64,000 nt of DNA from positions 5,343,501 through 5,407,500 of the forward strand of contig JAVTVJ010000032.1 of assembly GCA_034509425.1 (NCBI GenBank), in the 5' to 3' direction. Within the stretch, counting starts at the first letter, position 1. Each line of letters begins with the position of its first letter. The notes below the pieces were generated by a model. That model worked only from the letters and a program-made list of their open reading frames with translations, did not search any database and had not been told where the DNA came from. The DNA comes from Eopsaltria australis. Lineage: Eukaryota; Chordata; Aves; Passeriformes; Petroicidae. Positions 50,301-61,860 of this stretch are shown here, piece after piece. Position numbers and translations under genes: made by a program.

Positions 50301-51419
50301 TTTCCAGACCCAGCCATGCTACTGGGAGACATGACTGCCCTTCTCCTGGAGGTTTTTTTCCCGACCAGTGAACTACAGCTCCAGGACCATCCCCTAATCT
50401 ACTTCAGCACCTGACAATCAGCTAGTTTAGCCCAAACTAAATGAAGAGATGAGGTGGATGAGCAGACAAGATAGGAAGAAGGCAACCAAACAACATCTAT
50501 ATTAAGAAAAAAGAGGAGGGGGCAAAAAGGTAGCCCCTCTCCAAGTCACTGAAACTGTGAGACTCTCACTCTTGCTGTTAAAGATAGAAAGCCTTGAACA
50601 CTTCCCTTTTACAATTTTTACCTTCAGCTACTTAATTTTATATTGTACATGTAGTTATGTTGAAGAGCTTCTGCTTGTGTGTGATAAGCTCGGCTTGGGC
50701 TTGAGAAGGAAGAGCTTCTGAGAACAAGAATTAAAAATGCTCTGGCAGAGCAAAGAAGATAATTTTTAATCTACTCCTTCAGATGTATATGTGTAAGTGG
50801 TAGACATTTCTTATTCTTTCGCTGATGAGAAAGAGAATTTGTGCAGCGTGTTTGTACTTTTTGCCCATGTTGGAGAGTTGGGATGTTATGAATCTATGTC
50901 AGAAAATACTTATTTTCTGTGAATCACCTTGTGTATTTGTGTAGCTTTTGGGGTTGAATTAGCCATGCATATGTGAAATCAGGTAGCTTGACCATGATTG
51001 ATCACTATGTACTGACAAACTGTAAAATTTGGCCTTTGACAACAGTGCAGAAGAGGAGAAATTAAAGTAGAAAACATATCAAATGAAAGGCCTGTGGCAG
51101 TGCTTCTGGAAGACATATCTGATGGATGGTCCTTTAACGAAGTATTTTAAATATCCACAAGGCATCAAAGCCACTATTTTTTTTTATTCATACATCTGCT
51201 TTTTTTGCCACAGCAAACACTGCCAGCCCACTGAAACTGTCAGCTCCTGTCCAGCCTATGACTCACAGTAACCACAGATCTTTCTCTACAAAACTGCTAC
51301 CTAAATAATGGTTTCCTTTTTTTTTTTTCCTTTTGTGCTTGCACAATCCATTATTTCTACTTAAACATAGAACTTTGCACTGTCCTGTTTAGTAGCAGCC
51401 TGTGTCTCTGCAGATCATA
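47366..51419. other. Intergenic stretch, no gene recognised
   Basis: Unique AT-rich sequence with the microsatellite at 49,352. No exon or repeat otherwise recognised. Confidence 0.6.
49352..49388 (+). repeat. AT/AC-rich microsatellite
   Basis: Short (TA)n run followed by imperfect ACATACATG and TATATACACAC. It explains the Tyr/Ile-rich translations seen in this stretch. Confidence 0.85.
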
Positions 51420-51865
51420 GCTGCAATTTGTCAGCTTAATTTTGTCTTTTCAGCTTTATGTAAATTTGTAAATATATGAACCAGACTTTATTTCATCATC
51501 CAATTTGATAATGAAAACACTAAATATCCCTGAACCCAGGACAGACCGGTCAAATCCCCATTCAGTGGCTTCCCCTACTCTGATAGTAAGTCACTAATAT
51601 CTTGACTCTGAGCATAAACTCTGGAACTAGCAAAAGTAGTTTCCTCCACACTGTTTCCTTAGCTTACACGAAAGAGAGTCATCTCAGACAGTCTAAACTG
51701 CTTCTGGAGTCAAGATATATGACACATCATCTCATTCTCTTGTATGAGCCTATTAATTTGTTGTAGTAGGAAATCAGAATCATCTGGGATTATATGCAGC
51801 TGATAGAGTCATACAGGCTGATACTCATCCACAATCATCTTCTGTAGACTAGTACGATTTAATTC
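51420..51865 (-). mobile_element. CR1: Ancient CR1/L3-like LINE fragment
   Basis: Diverged minus-oriented piece with CAATTTGATAATGAAAACAC, TACTCTGATAGTAAGTCACT and GGAGTCAAGATATATGACA in the expected order for old CR1/L3. It lies about 720 bases from the low-coordinate (3') end of the receptor pseudogene. Confidence 0.6.
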
Positions 51866-52587
51866 CTTTTTTCTCCATTTTCCTGTATAAATATTTACTT
51901 TTATATCCTTGTATGTCCTCCTCTCCTATTCTTCCCACCCTCCCCATGGCTAACTCTGAGATTTTGCCATTAAATTGCTCAGTGCCCTATGCTGAAGTTC
52001 ATTGGGTCCATCCAATCTGCAAACATCTGATTTATCTGGCAGCTTTCTAACTGTGTAGTTCAGTGGTTTCAGCAACTGTGACAATATCTACTGTGTTTTA
52101 CTTAGGCTGTAATAAACAAAGCACTACATCAGTGACAACACTGCAATCAATGGAAGTTGTTCTCACATCCAGACTAAGCTCTCCATATTTCTGTAATCAA
52201 TAGCAAAGCCCAGAGCTAGAGAACCCAGTGTTTCCCAAATGTCTTTGGGCAGAGTCTGGCTGGATGGTTTTAAATTTCACCTTCAAGGTGGCTTACAATC
52301 CTGTCTTTTCCCTCCTCTTTCTTTGGTTGCTAAGAGAGGTGTATATAAACCTGCTCCCAAGGCAGCTTTTTGACAAGTGCTTTGCTGCAGGGAGAGGGAA
52401 AAGTCAGCTGCAATCCTTGCAATCGTACCAACACAGCTGCCTTTGCAGGAGCTTGGAGCTCCAAAGCCAACCTGGGTTTGCTGGAATTTCCTTCAAGGGA
52501 CCCCTTCACAACTTTAACAGGATTTCTGACTCAGTCATATAATTTTTGCTCCTGGGCTACTTTCTCCTGGATATATTTGCTCCACTT
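51866..52587. other. Region downstream of the receptor pseudogene
   Basis: No gene recognised. Overlapping plus-strand frames at 52,228-52,642 have no domain match and run into the pseudogene antisense. Confidence 0.55.
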
Positions 52588-53669
52588 TCACCTTGGAGGA
52601 GAGAGCATGGCTTGCTGGAAGTTGCCTCCCCCCATGCCATAAAGCGATAGGTTGCCACACAGGTTGAGTGGAGCCAGTGGCCAGGAGATAGAGTGGATTT
52701 GTTCTCCATGTGACAGCTGACTGGACACAACTGTAGCTAACCTGAGCTGTTACCTAAGATTGGAAGAAAAAAATTCCAAACAATACTAGAATTGATAACA
52801 TAAAGCGCAGTCCTTTAATGAAAGCTTTTGTTAAAAGATTACTCTTTTTATTATCAATTGTAATATTGTTTAGAAAGTTTTCCTTTCAATCTTAGGCAAC
52901 AGAGCCATCCAAAAGACATGGAAGAGGAGGAAGCACACATAGAAGACCAGGAAGAGAAGAACAGTGAGTCTGTGAGCATTTTGTTTGTAGCAAGCCCATG
53001 TGTGGGGCCAGTGGCCAAGGTGCAAATGATGAGTGCATAGCACAGAGTAACTATCAGCAAGGGCAAGAAGAAGGCTGGGCTGGTCAGCAGCCACCTGATT
53101 GTGCCCAGGGTTTCAGAGCTGCTGAAACTAAGGCATTAGGACCTTATGTTTTGTGTCCCTTTTGAAGAGAAATTGACAGGGCTGACAGCTTCCAGTGAGA
53201 TCAACCAAATGGTTGTGCAAGCCATGGCTGTTCACCGCTCCCTCTGGATGTGGAAGAACTTCATCGTGTGAACCATCACCACATACTGGAAGGCGCTGAG
53301 GCAGGTGAGGAAGAGGATGCTGCTGTACAATTTGAAGTGGAAGCAGCAGCAGATGAACTTGCACATGAATTCATCAAAGATCAAGTGCTCCCCAGTAGCA
53401 CAGTACTGCATCAGGAAGGGAAGGCCTGTGAGGTAGAGCACATCTGTGAGTGCCAGGTTCAGCCTGATTATGGTGCTGCTCTTTCAATGCCTCATCTTGA
53501 AGCTGAAAACACAAATGACAATGAAACTTCCTAGGAAGCCCACCAGGAAGATCATGTTATACATGTGGAGGTACATTCAGACCAACTTCTGCACAGTGCA
53601 TTTAGGAAAATCACCCTCAGTGTCTTGCTTGGTGATGGAGTTGGCTAAGTTGTCATTTGTTGTGTTCAT
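52588..53669 (-). pseudogene. OXGR1-family receptor pseudogene (unprocessed, tandem duplicate)
   Basis: Collinear homology to OXGR1 runs from the start codon (53,667-53,669) through TM7 and helix 8, where NFQQAMLS is still readable before a stop at 52,588-52,590. In-frame stops lie at codon 31 (53,577-53,579), codon 62 (53,484-53,486, at the Trp of the RPWKSS hallmark), codon 146 (53,232-53,234, start of TM4) and codon 178 (53,136-53,138, extracellular loop 2). About three codons are missing at the start of TM5. One base is missing from the GGGCCC run near 53,008, shifting frame in loop 3. After TM6 the reading enters an inverted repeat (52,749-52,900) and stops at 52,870. LYSSILFLTC in TM3 and the SSET..TIRW stretch before TM5 resemble mammalian OXGR1 more than the intact neighbour does, so this may be the remnant of the canonical orthologue. 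The retained splice acceptor argues against a retrocopy. No product is expected. Confidence 0.93.
52749..52900. repeat. Fold-back inverted repeat inserted in the receptor pseudogene
   Basis: The left arm (52,749-52,800) and the reverse complement of the right arm (52,851-52,900) align over about 50 bases with a minority of mismatches; the outer ten bases, CCTAAGATTG and CAATCTTAGG, match perfectly. The loop is about 50 bases. It separates the TM6/loop 3 coding sequence from TM7, which is contiguous in the intact gene. Either it is a small MITE-like element or the left arm is an inverted copy of receptor sequence, since the right arm overlaps codons that resemble the expected post-TM6 residues. 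No target-site duplication is obvious. Confidence 0.75.
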
Positions 53670-53676
53670 GTTTTCT

Positions 53677-53700
53677 CCTTAGCTGTTAAGGAAGAGAGAA
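53677..53700 (-). promoter_or_regulatory. Relic splice acceptor before the receptor pseudogene
   Basis: On the minus strand a pyrimidine-rich tract leads through AACAG to CTAAG|GAGAAAAC and the old start codon. TAAG|GAGA matches the acceptor of the intact copy. A second AG (CAG) lies five bases upstream. The junction shows that the duplication took place at DNA level with the intron included. Confidence 0.5.
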
Positions 53701-54153
53701 ATGTTTAGTGTTCACTGACAGATAAGATCTCCTCACATCTCATTAAAAACATCTTATAATCAGGTCTTTCCTTTCAACTGCTCATATCAAATACTATCAG
53801 TGCTCCTATTAAAATGCCTTTTATGAATAAGAAAATACCTTGCTACATTGATAAGAATTGATCTGATCTAGAAGCCTTTTATCATATCTATATAGATCCA
53901 ATTTTATTTTAAAATACATATTTTCAGGAAAGGACCTGCGCAAGCACAATGAAGCTGTAACATAAGGAGTTCCCAGACCCACAGTGTTTGATGTGTGTTC
54001 CCTGGTATACAAAGTTCACTTTCTGCTGTCATCAGGGGTCAAATGGAGAAGAAGGACAGATTAGTTGTGTTATGCTACTGACCAGAAGTATAGAGGTTAA
54101 TGTCCAGAACATAACTGTTCCATAAAAGGCATTTGCAGACTTGTTAGTTAAGT

Positions 54154-54178
54154 AAAAAAAAAAAAAAAAAAAAAAAAA
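54154..54178 (+). repeat. Poly(A) homopolymer, 25 bases
   Basis: Uninterrupted run of 25 A, the longest homopolymer here. The preceding 100 bases show no recognised retroposon body. It lies about 485 bases upstream (minus-strand sense) of the receptor pseudogene start. Confidence 0.95.
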
Positions 54179-55590
54179 CAGGGCAGATGTTGAAATATTT
54201 TCATATTCTTCTTGCTGCTGGAGATGGTTAACATTTTTCTTCTTGCTTCTTGGAAACCACTGAGAGAGGAATATTTCATGATTTTAGTTCATTAACAAGA
54301 TTGATGTTGCCAAGAAATAAGTTATTTTTAGGCTTGTCATTAGCTGCTATGTAAATTTCCATCCGTGTAAAATTTTTAAGTGGTGTTTTGCTTTGACATT
54401 ACTCTTAGATAGAATTTTCTGAAACATCAGAATAAATTCATCCAGTTCTGTAAATCAGCCAATTGCAAGATACAATATGGGACATCAGCAGAATTCAAGG
54501 AATATAAAGACAGCCTGGTATGCAGTCTCTGCAACAGAAAATAGATGGTCACTGATGCACCTAGTAGAGAACTGTGAACATGGCATTCAGTAAATGCATT
54601 TTCTGTCAAGAAGCGCCTTCTTCTGAAATGGAACAAATGTTCTGCTAGAAGAAAAGTCCCTAGCATATTTTTCAGAGGAATGCAGCTTCTTATAGGATGA
54701 TGCTTGTCCTCAAATTACTGTGGCCTGGATCTGTTAAATGGATCCTACTGAATCACTGCTTCTATTTCTTGTTTCTCTCTGAATTTTCTTGCTGTAGCTT
54801 CTACCATCACTTGTGAGATCATACAGAGAAAGGTTACAGGATTTGGATTCAAATTTGTATAGAACATTTGGTTCAAACATATTTAAAATACTTTGAAAAC
54901 TGAATCTGGAGCTTGAGAAGATGTATGTCAAACACTGGCAATGGGTTTTTAAAGAGCAAAAGAGTTTTAAACCTCTTGTCATGGCTGGGGATGATGCAGG
55001 AGTGGTTTGGATAAATCCAGTGGCTCTAATTCACAGTTGTACAGCAATGCCATTATACCCAAACAAACTTGAAGCCTCTGCTGTGGCTAATGGTTAACAG
55101 GCTGACAGCAGCAGCCCCAGCCTGCAGAAGCTGTGCTGTGCTCTCTCACGCTGGGAGCACCAGGGCTGTGCCCATCCTGCTGTTCGCAGTGCACAGCTGC
55201 TGAGCCAGCTGAAGGGCATGGCTGGGCACTGCTCCCCACACCACTTTCTTTGTGGTTTTGTGAGACTTTCATTCTGTCAGCAGCTTGTTCACCACCAACC
55301 AGCATGCTGTTGTAGCAAACCATAGAGGCCAGAGGGCAAATGCCTGTGATCACCGAGAAGCACATCAGTGGCACTCAACCCTGCTGTCCCTACTGGCAGC
55401 CACTTGCCCTCAGGGGCTTTTGGAGCCTTCTCTATCCATGTGCTGTATGCTATGGCTGGATGCAGGTCAAGGAACTCCCTCAGAGCCCAGACCACTTCCC
55501 AAGCCCTGCACTGGTCATGGAAACACAAAGTGGGACAAGTATTGCAAGAAAAGCACGTGGATGTGGGGTTTCAGTTCTAAAGGGCCCTAA

Positions 55591-55611
55591 GGTTACAACA
55601 GGTTACAACAG
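55591..55611 (+). repeat. 10-bp perfect direct duplication
   Basis: GGTTACAACA occurs twice in tandem (55,591-55,600 and 55,601-55,610), followed by GG. Simple slippage. Confidence 0.9.
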
Positions 55612-57214
55612 GGACCAAAGGAAGGAGACAGGGAGTCTTTGCTATTGGCCTTGTTATTTTGCTGCCTGAATTACAAACAGAATTTAGACAAAACTTAAAT
55701 CTAATTACAGAACAGTTTGTACTGTGGCAGATTTTATCACACTAAGTAATTGGCCATAATGGCACTTCTGCAGCCCAAGCTGAGGGCAAATGATATATGC
55801 TGTAGGCACATAATGAACTTTAAATAAATTATCCAAAAGCAGAACTCGTACTAGAAGGGAACTAGATTATTGAAATAGAAACCCGCTTTCAGTCTTAATG
55901 GTGGAGTCACTGCTTTATTACATGGTATTCTTTACTGTAACCAATTGATTGGAGTCACTTTAAAAAATGTTGTGATTGCATGTCTTTAATTGCAGTCACG
56001 TATAAGAGAAACTTGTCTGCTTCTGCATTGTGATAATTTAATTACAGCCTGCTGGAAATAAAAGCCAAATGGCTGCAGCCATGGCAAAGTAACCTAGTGC
56101 CTGTAATTGGACTATATATCACACAGATGTGTTGCTGAATAAATTAAATAGAATTTGGCACGCAATGTTCAACTCTTCAACTGACTTACATCTAAAAGAC
56201 ACAAATTATATACTTAGGGATCAAGATGTGAGCCCTCCTTCCCTTACCCTTTATAATTCACGAGGTATTTTCATGCAGAAAGAGCATGTGGATTAACTCA
56301 AGTGTTGGATGCATCCCAGATAAGTTTAATTTGTTCCATATTTCCATCATCTTGTAACCCTTTGCTCATCTCTCTCTACTTTGCCCTGCCTCCAAGTTCC
56401 TACCTTTAAATCAAAATACGCGTTTTACCTATAAACCCTTAGTGTTGTCTTCTCTTCACAGCTGGTTTCTTAAATACCTTACTCCATCTGGCAGAGTTTG
56501 CTTTTAAATTCCACGGGCTGGTGCAGTGAGACGGGCTAGGAAAGCCCACATGGGCTATCAGGCAGGTTGTGGAGATGTTCTGATTCTGCTCCCAGGTTTC
56601 TGCCAGGTGAAGACAGCATGGTCTCCATGGTGCTAAGCAAGAGCAATCTGACCCCTCTCACCTACCTGCAGACTGGCTGCCATGTCCCCAGTAGCAGGGT
56701 TGTCTTGGTGTCACCAGTCCTCCCATCTGGCCTCCAACACCTGCTTGGGACATAGGGACCTACCTTGTCTCACAAAATCAGCTGGGACTGCCTGTAACCT
56801 GCCCAGTTTGGCTGGAGTGGACTGCTATGGTTGTTTCCAGCCCTCAGTGAGGGAGGCAGGCCAGCAGCACTCAGGCAGAGAGAGGCTGCGCCAGCTCAGG
56901 GCCTGCCTGAAGGAATACCCATCCTTTGAGTCCCAGAGCACCGCAGAGGACAGGTGGGAGGTGGGGGGAAGGACGAGGAAAGAGCAGGGTTTTGAACTGG
57001 CAGGAAATTCTCTGTAGAGAGCTTGGTGGATGCTGTGAGCTGAGACCAAACCCTTGCCTCTCAAGGATAGCAAAGATATCCATGCTCTCCAACCTGGGAG
57101 CTTGGTGGGACCTGTTGTCCCTTCTGCATGGATGGACCTGGCTCTGAGAAGAGCAAGGACTGTGCAACCAGGGCTCAAATGAGAGGTAGAGATAGCACAA
57201 GGGAGAATGGCTAT

Positions 57215-57442
57215 TAAATGAAAGGGGAAGGGCTTAGATTAAATCTAAGGACAAAATCCTTTACTGTGAGAGTGGTGAGACACTGGAACAGGTTGCCTAG
57301 AGAAGCTGTGGATGCCCTATCCTGGAAGTGGTCAAAGCCAGATCTGGTCTAGTGAGAGGCACCCTCATGACAGGGATTTTGGAATCAGATGATTTCTAAA
57401 GGTTCCTTACAATCTAAATAATTCTATAATTCTATGATTTTA
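57215..57442 (+). mobile_element. CR1: CR1 LINE 3' end with octamer tail
   Basis: Plus-oriented. GACACTGGAACAGGTTGCC, AGAGAAGCTGTGGATGCCC and ATCTGGTCTAGTGAGAGGC lead to a true 3' end with several ATTCTATGAT-type octamers at 57,420-57,442, the signature CR1 terminus. Confidence 0.93.
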
Positions 57443-60400
57443 TGATTGCAGAGGTCTCCTATAGTGCCAGTATATGCATATTTACCTTGATTGTCTCTTC
57501 AAAATGTTTTGACTCTTGTGCTGACTGGTCTGCACTGACTTTCACCTTGTTTCAGAGCAGTGATCTTTATGCTGGTTCCAAGCTTCTCTATTTTTCAAAG
57601 AAAGCACTTTCAAAAGCAAAAGCATTCCAGATTTGATTTTTAATTAAATATTTACAAACTTCTGTGAACAGGTAGGAAAGTTATTATCTTGAGAGGGAAA
57701 TGTTTAGATGAGGCTGAAAAAAACTTGAATGTTTTCCAACACTGAACTTCATCTCAGATCTCATTTGAAGCTATTATTTACTTTCTCATGATGATAAGAG
57801 TTGTGAACCTGGAGATAGGAGCAATTATGTACTGCATAATGCAATGGTGAATCAGGCTCAAACTGTTTAGTGAATACAACTTTTAAAATGATTGCATAAC
57901 TGTCCTGATTCTCTACCTGATGCTTTTGGTATTTGCCATCTTCACATGAATGACTTTCAGCTTGTTTGTCATAAACAATCTCTTCTCCTTAACTCTTTCT
58001 GGTATAAATATTGTAACATCAGCCTTGAGAGTAAGCATTACTTTTGGACTTCTAAATGCCTGAGTAACATCTGATATGAGCCACCATTATCTACAGAAAA
58101 GGTTGAAATCACTGTTTACCATGTGACTGGGTACCAGGTGGTACTAATTTCAGTACTCTGCATTGTGGAAATTGTACATGCTACAAAGGACACATGGGGA
58201 GACCAAGGGTGTGAAGTCAGGAGTCCCAGTTCATCCCTTCACACCTGAATGAAGGACTTTCTGCATTTTATTTATGAGTTCTTGGTCACGTATAAGAGAT
58301 AGAGGTTTTTTGGGTTTTTTTAAGTTTATTCTCTAAGAAACAATTTTCTGCTCTGATATGGTCTTTTGGAATAAGACTGGATATTGTTCTGGCATTACAA
58401 TACAAATTATATTAAAATGGCATAATTGCTTGAATGCTTCATCTCAGGTTTTGTGTCTGTATTTCAGGAAAAGTTTTTGAAAAATTGTGAGTAGCTGGAT
58501 AAGAGCTACAGGAATAAATAGAGTATGGGGAGATGTTGTGGCATGCCTTGCAAGACTTTGACACTTTAGAGATTCTCTCTGATTAATATATTTGAGAGCA
58601 TATTTAAACAGAAACAGGTGATAGTCATGATACCATTCATGGGAGAAGATCCCTGGCATCATAGCTTAGGATATGCCAGTCCAGGGTGGCAGTGAGGAAC
58701 AAGTAATTCTTTGGGAGGGTGGGTACCTACTGAAACAATTGCCTGTAGTAATATGGTAGATTCTTCATCTTTAGAATTTTTGAACCAACATTGAGTGTTT
58801 TTTGCATATATATTGGTACAGTCACAGAGAAACATGTGATGATACTGTCAGACTTTCCAGGACAGATTCATAGACTTTAAAGGCTCTAGAAAACACAGCC
58901 TAAAAGGCTGTATCCCCAAGACCTTGTACACCCAAGGCCATAGGATTTTAGCCCTGAATTCCCATAACTTGTATTTAGCATGGGGTTTTATTATTAATTA
59001 TTACTAGAATGACAATCTTGATTTGAAGAGACAGAGAGAATCCTCTTATTCTAGGTTGTTCTAAAGGCAAATCATGCCCACAGTTGAAATCACATTTAGA
59101 CTTCAGTATGACTCTCTAGTTTGTACTTCCAGCCTTTCAAGTTCTTCATATGTCTCTCTGCTATAAGGAGAGAGAAACCCATGTAGCAATGGCTGTTTTG
59201 TTTCTCTGGAAGTATTTAAATGTAATAATCCAATCCCCTTTCATACACTTTCCTGATCATTTTGTCTCTTAGGCATCCTGTAATAGCATCTGGGTTTCTC
59301 TACCTATTCTTCTTCCTGCCACTGGCTTTGTGAGGTGGAACATTAGGTCCTCTAGCCTCCATGCTGGGTTTCTGCGCCTTTGGCAACGTGGCTGGAGCCT
59401 TGTCTCTGCCTGCAGTACCAGACTCACAGACACCCCAGGCATCCCCCGTGTGTGTGCACCAGCCAGCTCTGCCCAAGCCACCTCAGGATTCTGCTAGGGT
59501 GTCAAGAGTCGACTGTTCTGCACACTCCACCCTCCCAAGCCCTAACATTCTCCTGCAACAATCAGTGAATCTTTCCTGGTTCTCTGTCTCTTCACCCGCT
59601 GATCACATAGGTATTCCTTGTTACTGTGACTGGAGCACCAGGTGATGACACTGGGCACTCTCTGCCCTCCTGTGGGGGAGAGATGAGAGATCCTTGTATC
59701 CCTGTTCCCTTGAAAAATCTAAAGATAGAGAAAATCTTCCCCTCCACCTCTTACTGGTGGAGAGACAGTAACACAAAGAGATGTACTGGGCTAGGAAACC
59801 ATCACCCAGAGTAGGAAAAGCAGAAGGAAAAATTGCAATTAATAGGATCTAAAAATCACAAAACCCCCCATGCTGATGGTGCACCAGCAAGAACAGAACA
59901 AAGAATGTGTTGTGCTGCCCACTTTTATCATACAGAGCAGTGAAGTTATGCAGCAAAGCAACTGCTGTCACACAAATTCAGCAAGTAAAGCCTCCATAGC
60001 CTTGTCAGAGTGTCTCTCCTGCTTTCCAGGTGTGACAATGCTGGGCTAGGTAGTCTCCAGCTTGCTTCCAAAATATAAGTAGCTTGAGGTGATCCAGTTG
60101 TTAGAGATTGCCACCCTCTGTAAGAAAATAAATGGGATCCTCCTGCTGTCATTCCCAGAAAAACCTGGTTGCTTTTTTCCCCTTGGAATAAGGTTTTCTT
60201 AAATAATTTAGATACTTCGAATTCTTTGCTCAGATTTAGATGTTCCTTAGCATGTATTTTTACACAAATTCCATGTGATCCATTGTGTAATCTCCCTAAA
60301 AAAAGTTTTGAACAATTTTCATGCTGTGCAAAGAATGACTTTGAAATTACTCTGTCATTATGTTTTGGGTCCCTTATAACTGAGGACTTCAAAGACATTA

Positions 60401-61679
60401 TCTGTCAGATTGCCAGATTTCACATTGACTGATAAGAGGTTTTCAAGAGTGTTATGGGCATCAATGGGGTTGGATACTAATTGCCCTTGATTCCCCTGAT
60501 AAATATCATCTGACTTTATTTGCCACATGCTTCCTTCCTGCTGTGTTGCTCCCCTCTTTCCAACAGAGATGTTTTATACTTGTGGTTGAGAGATTTTAAG
60601 GACCTACCATTGAAATGCATTCACCAGTTGTCATCAAGGTGATTTAAAACATGCACCAAACACATACATGTATTTTCATTCACACCCACCGTTTTTCCTT
60701 TGGCAAAAGCTTTCCTTTTCCTTTGATTCTGCATAAAATCCCAGGGTGCAGCTGTCCTGTGAGCATTGGCAGCTTAGCAATTTTCCCCACTGAAGCACCC
60801 ACACCATGTGTTCTTCCGGCTATTCATTGCCCTTCCTGCACCGAACACTTCCTTCCTGCACTCAGTGGGAAACTCAGGCTGCTGAAATGTGATGGATGCC
60901 AACACCTCTGTTTCTTTCTCTTGGTGTGACATCTTTGCCCCCATGGGAGTATCACTGTGACTGCGGGACCTAACAGGGTAGATGGGTGCATGTTGGATGG
61001 ATCCACACCCTCCCTGTGCATAGCAGCTCTGGAAGTCACATATGTATATTCCAAAGACATAAGTTTGTTCCCAGTTTATTTTCCCACATGTTTTGTAAAT
61101 GTTTCTTGGAGCGAAACAACAAAATAATTGAAGAATGCAAAAACTACCCATGAGACCTTGTACAACAAGACAGGGAATGTTAGTCTTTGGTGTGCTTTAT
61201 TTGCAGCAGCTTTTCTTTCTTTAAGATCTCATGCTGTATGAAGATTAGCTCAGGCAAAAAGCTAAGATTTTCGTGGACCACCTTTGCCCTTGTTTCCTTC
61301 CACTGGAAGATGAGAATAAAAGTCTTGCATATGTCATCCTCGTCCAGCACAGTTACCAAATACCGAGCTGTTCAGTGGAAGAGTAGATGAGGGTGCAGAT
61401 CTAGGCATGATGATCACCTCTTGTGAAACATTTCCTAAGCAGTGCCTGAGCCAGTCTGCTGGTGTCTGCATATTCCTGGTGTCTGCGTAGTCTTCACCTT
61501 GAATGCTCAGCTGGCCCGCAGGCCTGATGGTGTTTCAAAATGTCTGTGCCTTCCCTTATTCCCTCAGTCACTGCCTTTTTGTGGCCAAAACCCAAAATTG
61601 TCATCCAGTCAAACTTTGCTGGAAGCATTTGGAGATCACGGTAAGAGAAATCTTTGCTCCCTCAACACATCCAAGAGGT
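57443..61679. other. Intergenic stretch, no gene recognised
   Basis: Open frames up to 150 codons (59,946-60,398, minus) lack any recognised domain. 59,030-59,290 may be a very old repeat but is not assignable. Confidence 0.55.
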
Positions 61680-61860
61680 AGAGTAGGCCACCCAGAAAGG
61701 GTGCCACCCCTGGAGATTTACAAGTCCCAGCTGTACACAGTCCTAAGAAACCTGGTCTGGAATTAGTGCCAACCCTGTTTGGAGCAGGCAACTGCACTGG
61801 AGGCCTCCTGATGTCCCTGTCAACCTGCTTGATTCCAGGATCTTTAGATCCTCTGAAGAC
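61680..61860 (+). mobile_element. CR1: Diverged CR1-like LINE 3' fragment
   Basis: Plus-oriented. CCTGGAGATTTACAAGTCCC, AACCTGGTCTGGAATTAGTG and GGAGCAGGCAACTGCACTGG, then a GGCCTCCTGATGTCCCTGTC block, resemble the CR1 3' region of an atypical subfamily. No terminal octamers. Confidence 0.65.

Larger units (their letters stand above)
53701..57214. other. Intergenic stretch upstream of the pseudogene
   Basis: Holds the A25 run. A GC-richer block at 55,080-55,580 has open frames on both strands that match nothing known. An AT-rich block at 55,640-56,210 has three TAATTACAG/TAATTGCAG sites (55,702, 55,987, 56,039), a candidate regulatory element. No gene recognised. Confidence 0.55.

Noticed and set aside
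53250..53534. 94-codon plus-strand frame
   Set aside because: Antisense to the receptor pseudogene, with the same Glu/His-rich shadow pattern as at 32,767.
57233..57249. 8-bp palindrome CTTAGATT/AATCTAAG
   Set aside because: Lies inside the CR1 fragment and is best explained as element sequence.
59946..60398. 150-codon minus-strand frame
   Set aside because: Low-complexity mixture without a domain; no supporting signals.
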